Positions 63,779 to 64,000 of a stretch of 64,000 nt of DNA are shown here, one piece after another. Positions within the stretch are counted from its first letter, which is position 1. Every line of letters starts with the position of its first letter. A model generated the notes under the pieces. It did not search any database. It had not been told where the DNA came from and saw only the letters and a program-made list of their open reading frames with translations. Origin of the DNA: Curtobacterium flaccumfaciens pv. betae. Its GTDB lineage: Bacteria > Actinomycetota > Actinomycetes > Actinomycetales > Microbacteriaceae. Location of the stretch: contig NZ_JAPJDC010000001.1 of assembly GCF_026241855.1 (NCBI RefSeq), forward strand, positions 3,472,001 through 3,536,000, read 5' to 3'. The translations under genes were made by a program, and so were the position numbers.

Positions 63779-64000
63779 ATGATCGACGCGGACCTGGTGC
63801 AGTGGACACGGAGTGCCTCGGACCGGCGGGGCACACCCCTGCTCGTGGCGATGCACGGGGTGGGCTCGAACGAGCACGACCTGCTCGGGCTCGCCCCCGC
63901 GCTGCCGCCCGCGTGGACCGTCGCGTCGCTCCGCGCGCCGATGCCGTGGGGGCCCGGCTTCAGCTGGTACCCGCTCGGCACGCCCGGCTCCCCAGCGCCC
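63779..64000 (+). CDS. Alpha/beta hydrolase, phospholipase/carboxylesterase type (cut by window edge)
   Basis: The first 74 codons are present, with no stop. MIDADLVQWTRSASDRRGTPLLVAMHGVGSNEHDLLGLAPALPPAWTVASLRAP is the start of the esterase fold: LLVAMHGVGSNEHDL is the HGxGxnexdl oxyanion region and the RAPMPWGPGFSWYP segment follows. The catalytic Ser, Asp and His are beyond the window. ATG 63779, divergent from the Nudix gene with a 73-base spacer. Confidence 0.85.
   Translation, partial: MIDADLVQWTRSASDRRGTPLLVAMHGVGSNEHDLLGLAPALPPAWTVASLRAPMPWGPGFSWYPLGTPGSPAP

Overview
The window is a stretch of an actinobacterial chromosome. GC is high throughout, GTG and TTG starts are frequent, genes are densely packed with ATGA/GTGA/TGATG overlaps, and the rpoBC, str, S10, spc and alpha ribosomal clusters have actinobacterial content. 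Taken together (orphan DarT-like protein, mycothiol-synthase-like tandem GNAT, CsbD, many GTG-started envelope proteins, no outer-membrane genes) it best fits the family Microbacteriaceae, perhaps Curtobacterium or a relative. That placement is inference; no 16S gene is present.

Layout. 1-15302: one long, nearly uninterrupted minus-strand ribosomal supercluster, read from rpsJ down through the S10 operon (rpsJ-rplC-rplD-rplW-rplB-rpsS-rplV-rpsC-rplP-rpmC-rpsQ), the spc operon (rplN-rplX-rplE-rpsH-rplF-rplR-rpsE-rpmD-rplO-secY-adk-map), then infA-rpmJ-rpsM-rpsK. An oppositely oriented LytR-CpsA-Psr (LCP) envelope gene is wedged between map and infA. 15824-22266: a DarT-like ADP-ribosyltransferase and topoisomerase IB, followed by the str operon (rpsL-rpsG-fusA-tuf). 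22495-24847: three membrane or exported proteins.

25009-37574: a complete type IV pilus locus on the minus strand: pilB-pilT-pilC, then the major pilin, three minor or tip prepilins (two of them very large), prepilin peptidase, and pilM-pilN-pilO. It has both an assembly and a retraction ATPase but no secretin or PilP, as expected for a cell with one membrane. 37753-47207: a tandem GNAT, a VOC protein and rpoC/rpoB.

47208-64000: accessory and housekeeping genes, including a PH-like membrane protein, a NarL-type two-component system with a membrane-protein partner, a spermidine-synthase-like enzyme, a Gln/Tyr-rich repeat membrane protein, TPR plus SprT-like genes, a CGNR regulator, an Nramp metal transporter with a probable MntR-type operator, DUF427, a ComB-like protein, a GNAT, an SRPBCC-like protein, DUF1684 plus a short GntR regulator, a GH114-like lipoprotein, a DEAD-box RNA helicase, CsbD, a Nudix-like protein and a truncated esterase.

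The most notable non-coding signals are: (i) a dispersed 16-base REP-like motif, consensus CGGnCkGGAGGCCCGt, with about 14 copies, four times as inverted pairs; (ii) a similar inverted repeat about 130-140 bases upstream of both pilB and pilA; (iii) a perfect 22-bp inverted repeat whose arms are themselves palindromes, at 62659-62732; (iv) degenerate direct repeats around a perfect palindrome at 54735-54988; and (v) several 16-42 bp tandem duplications just after gene ends. No rRNA, tRNA, CRISPR array, insertion sequence or prophage was found.
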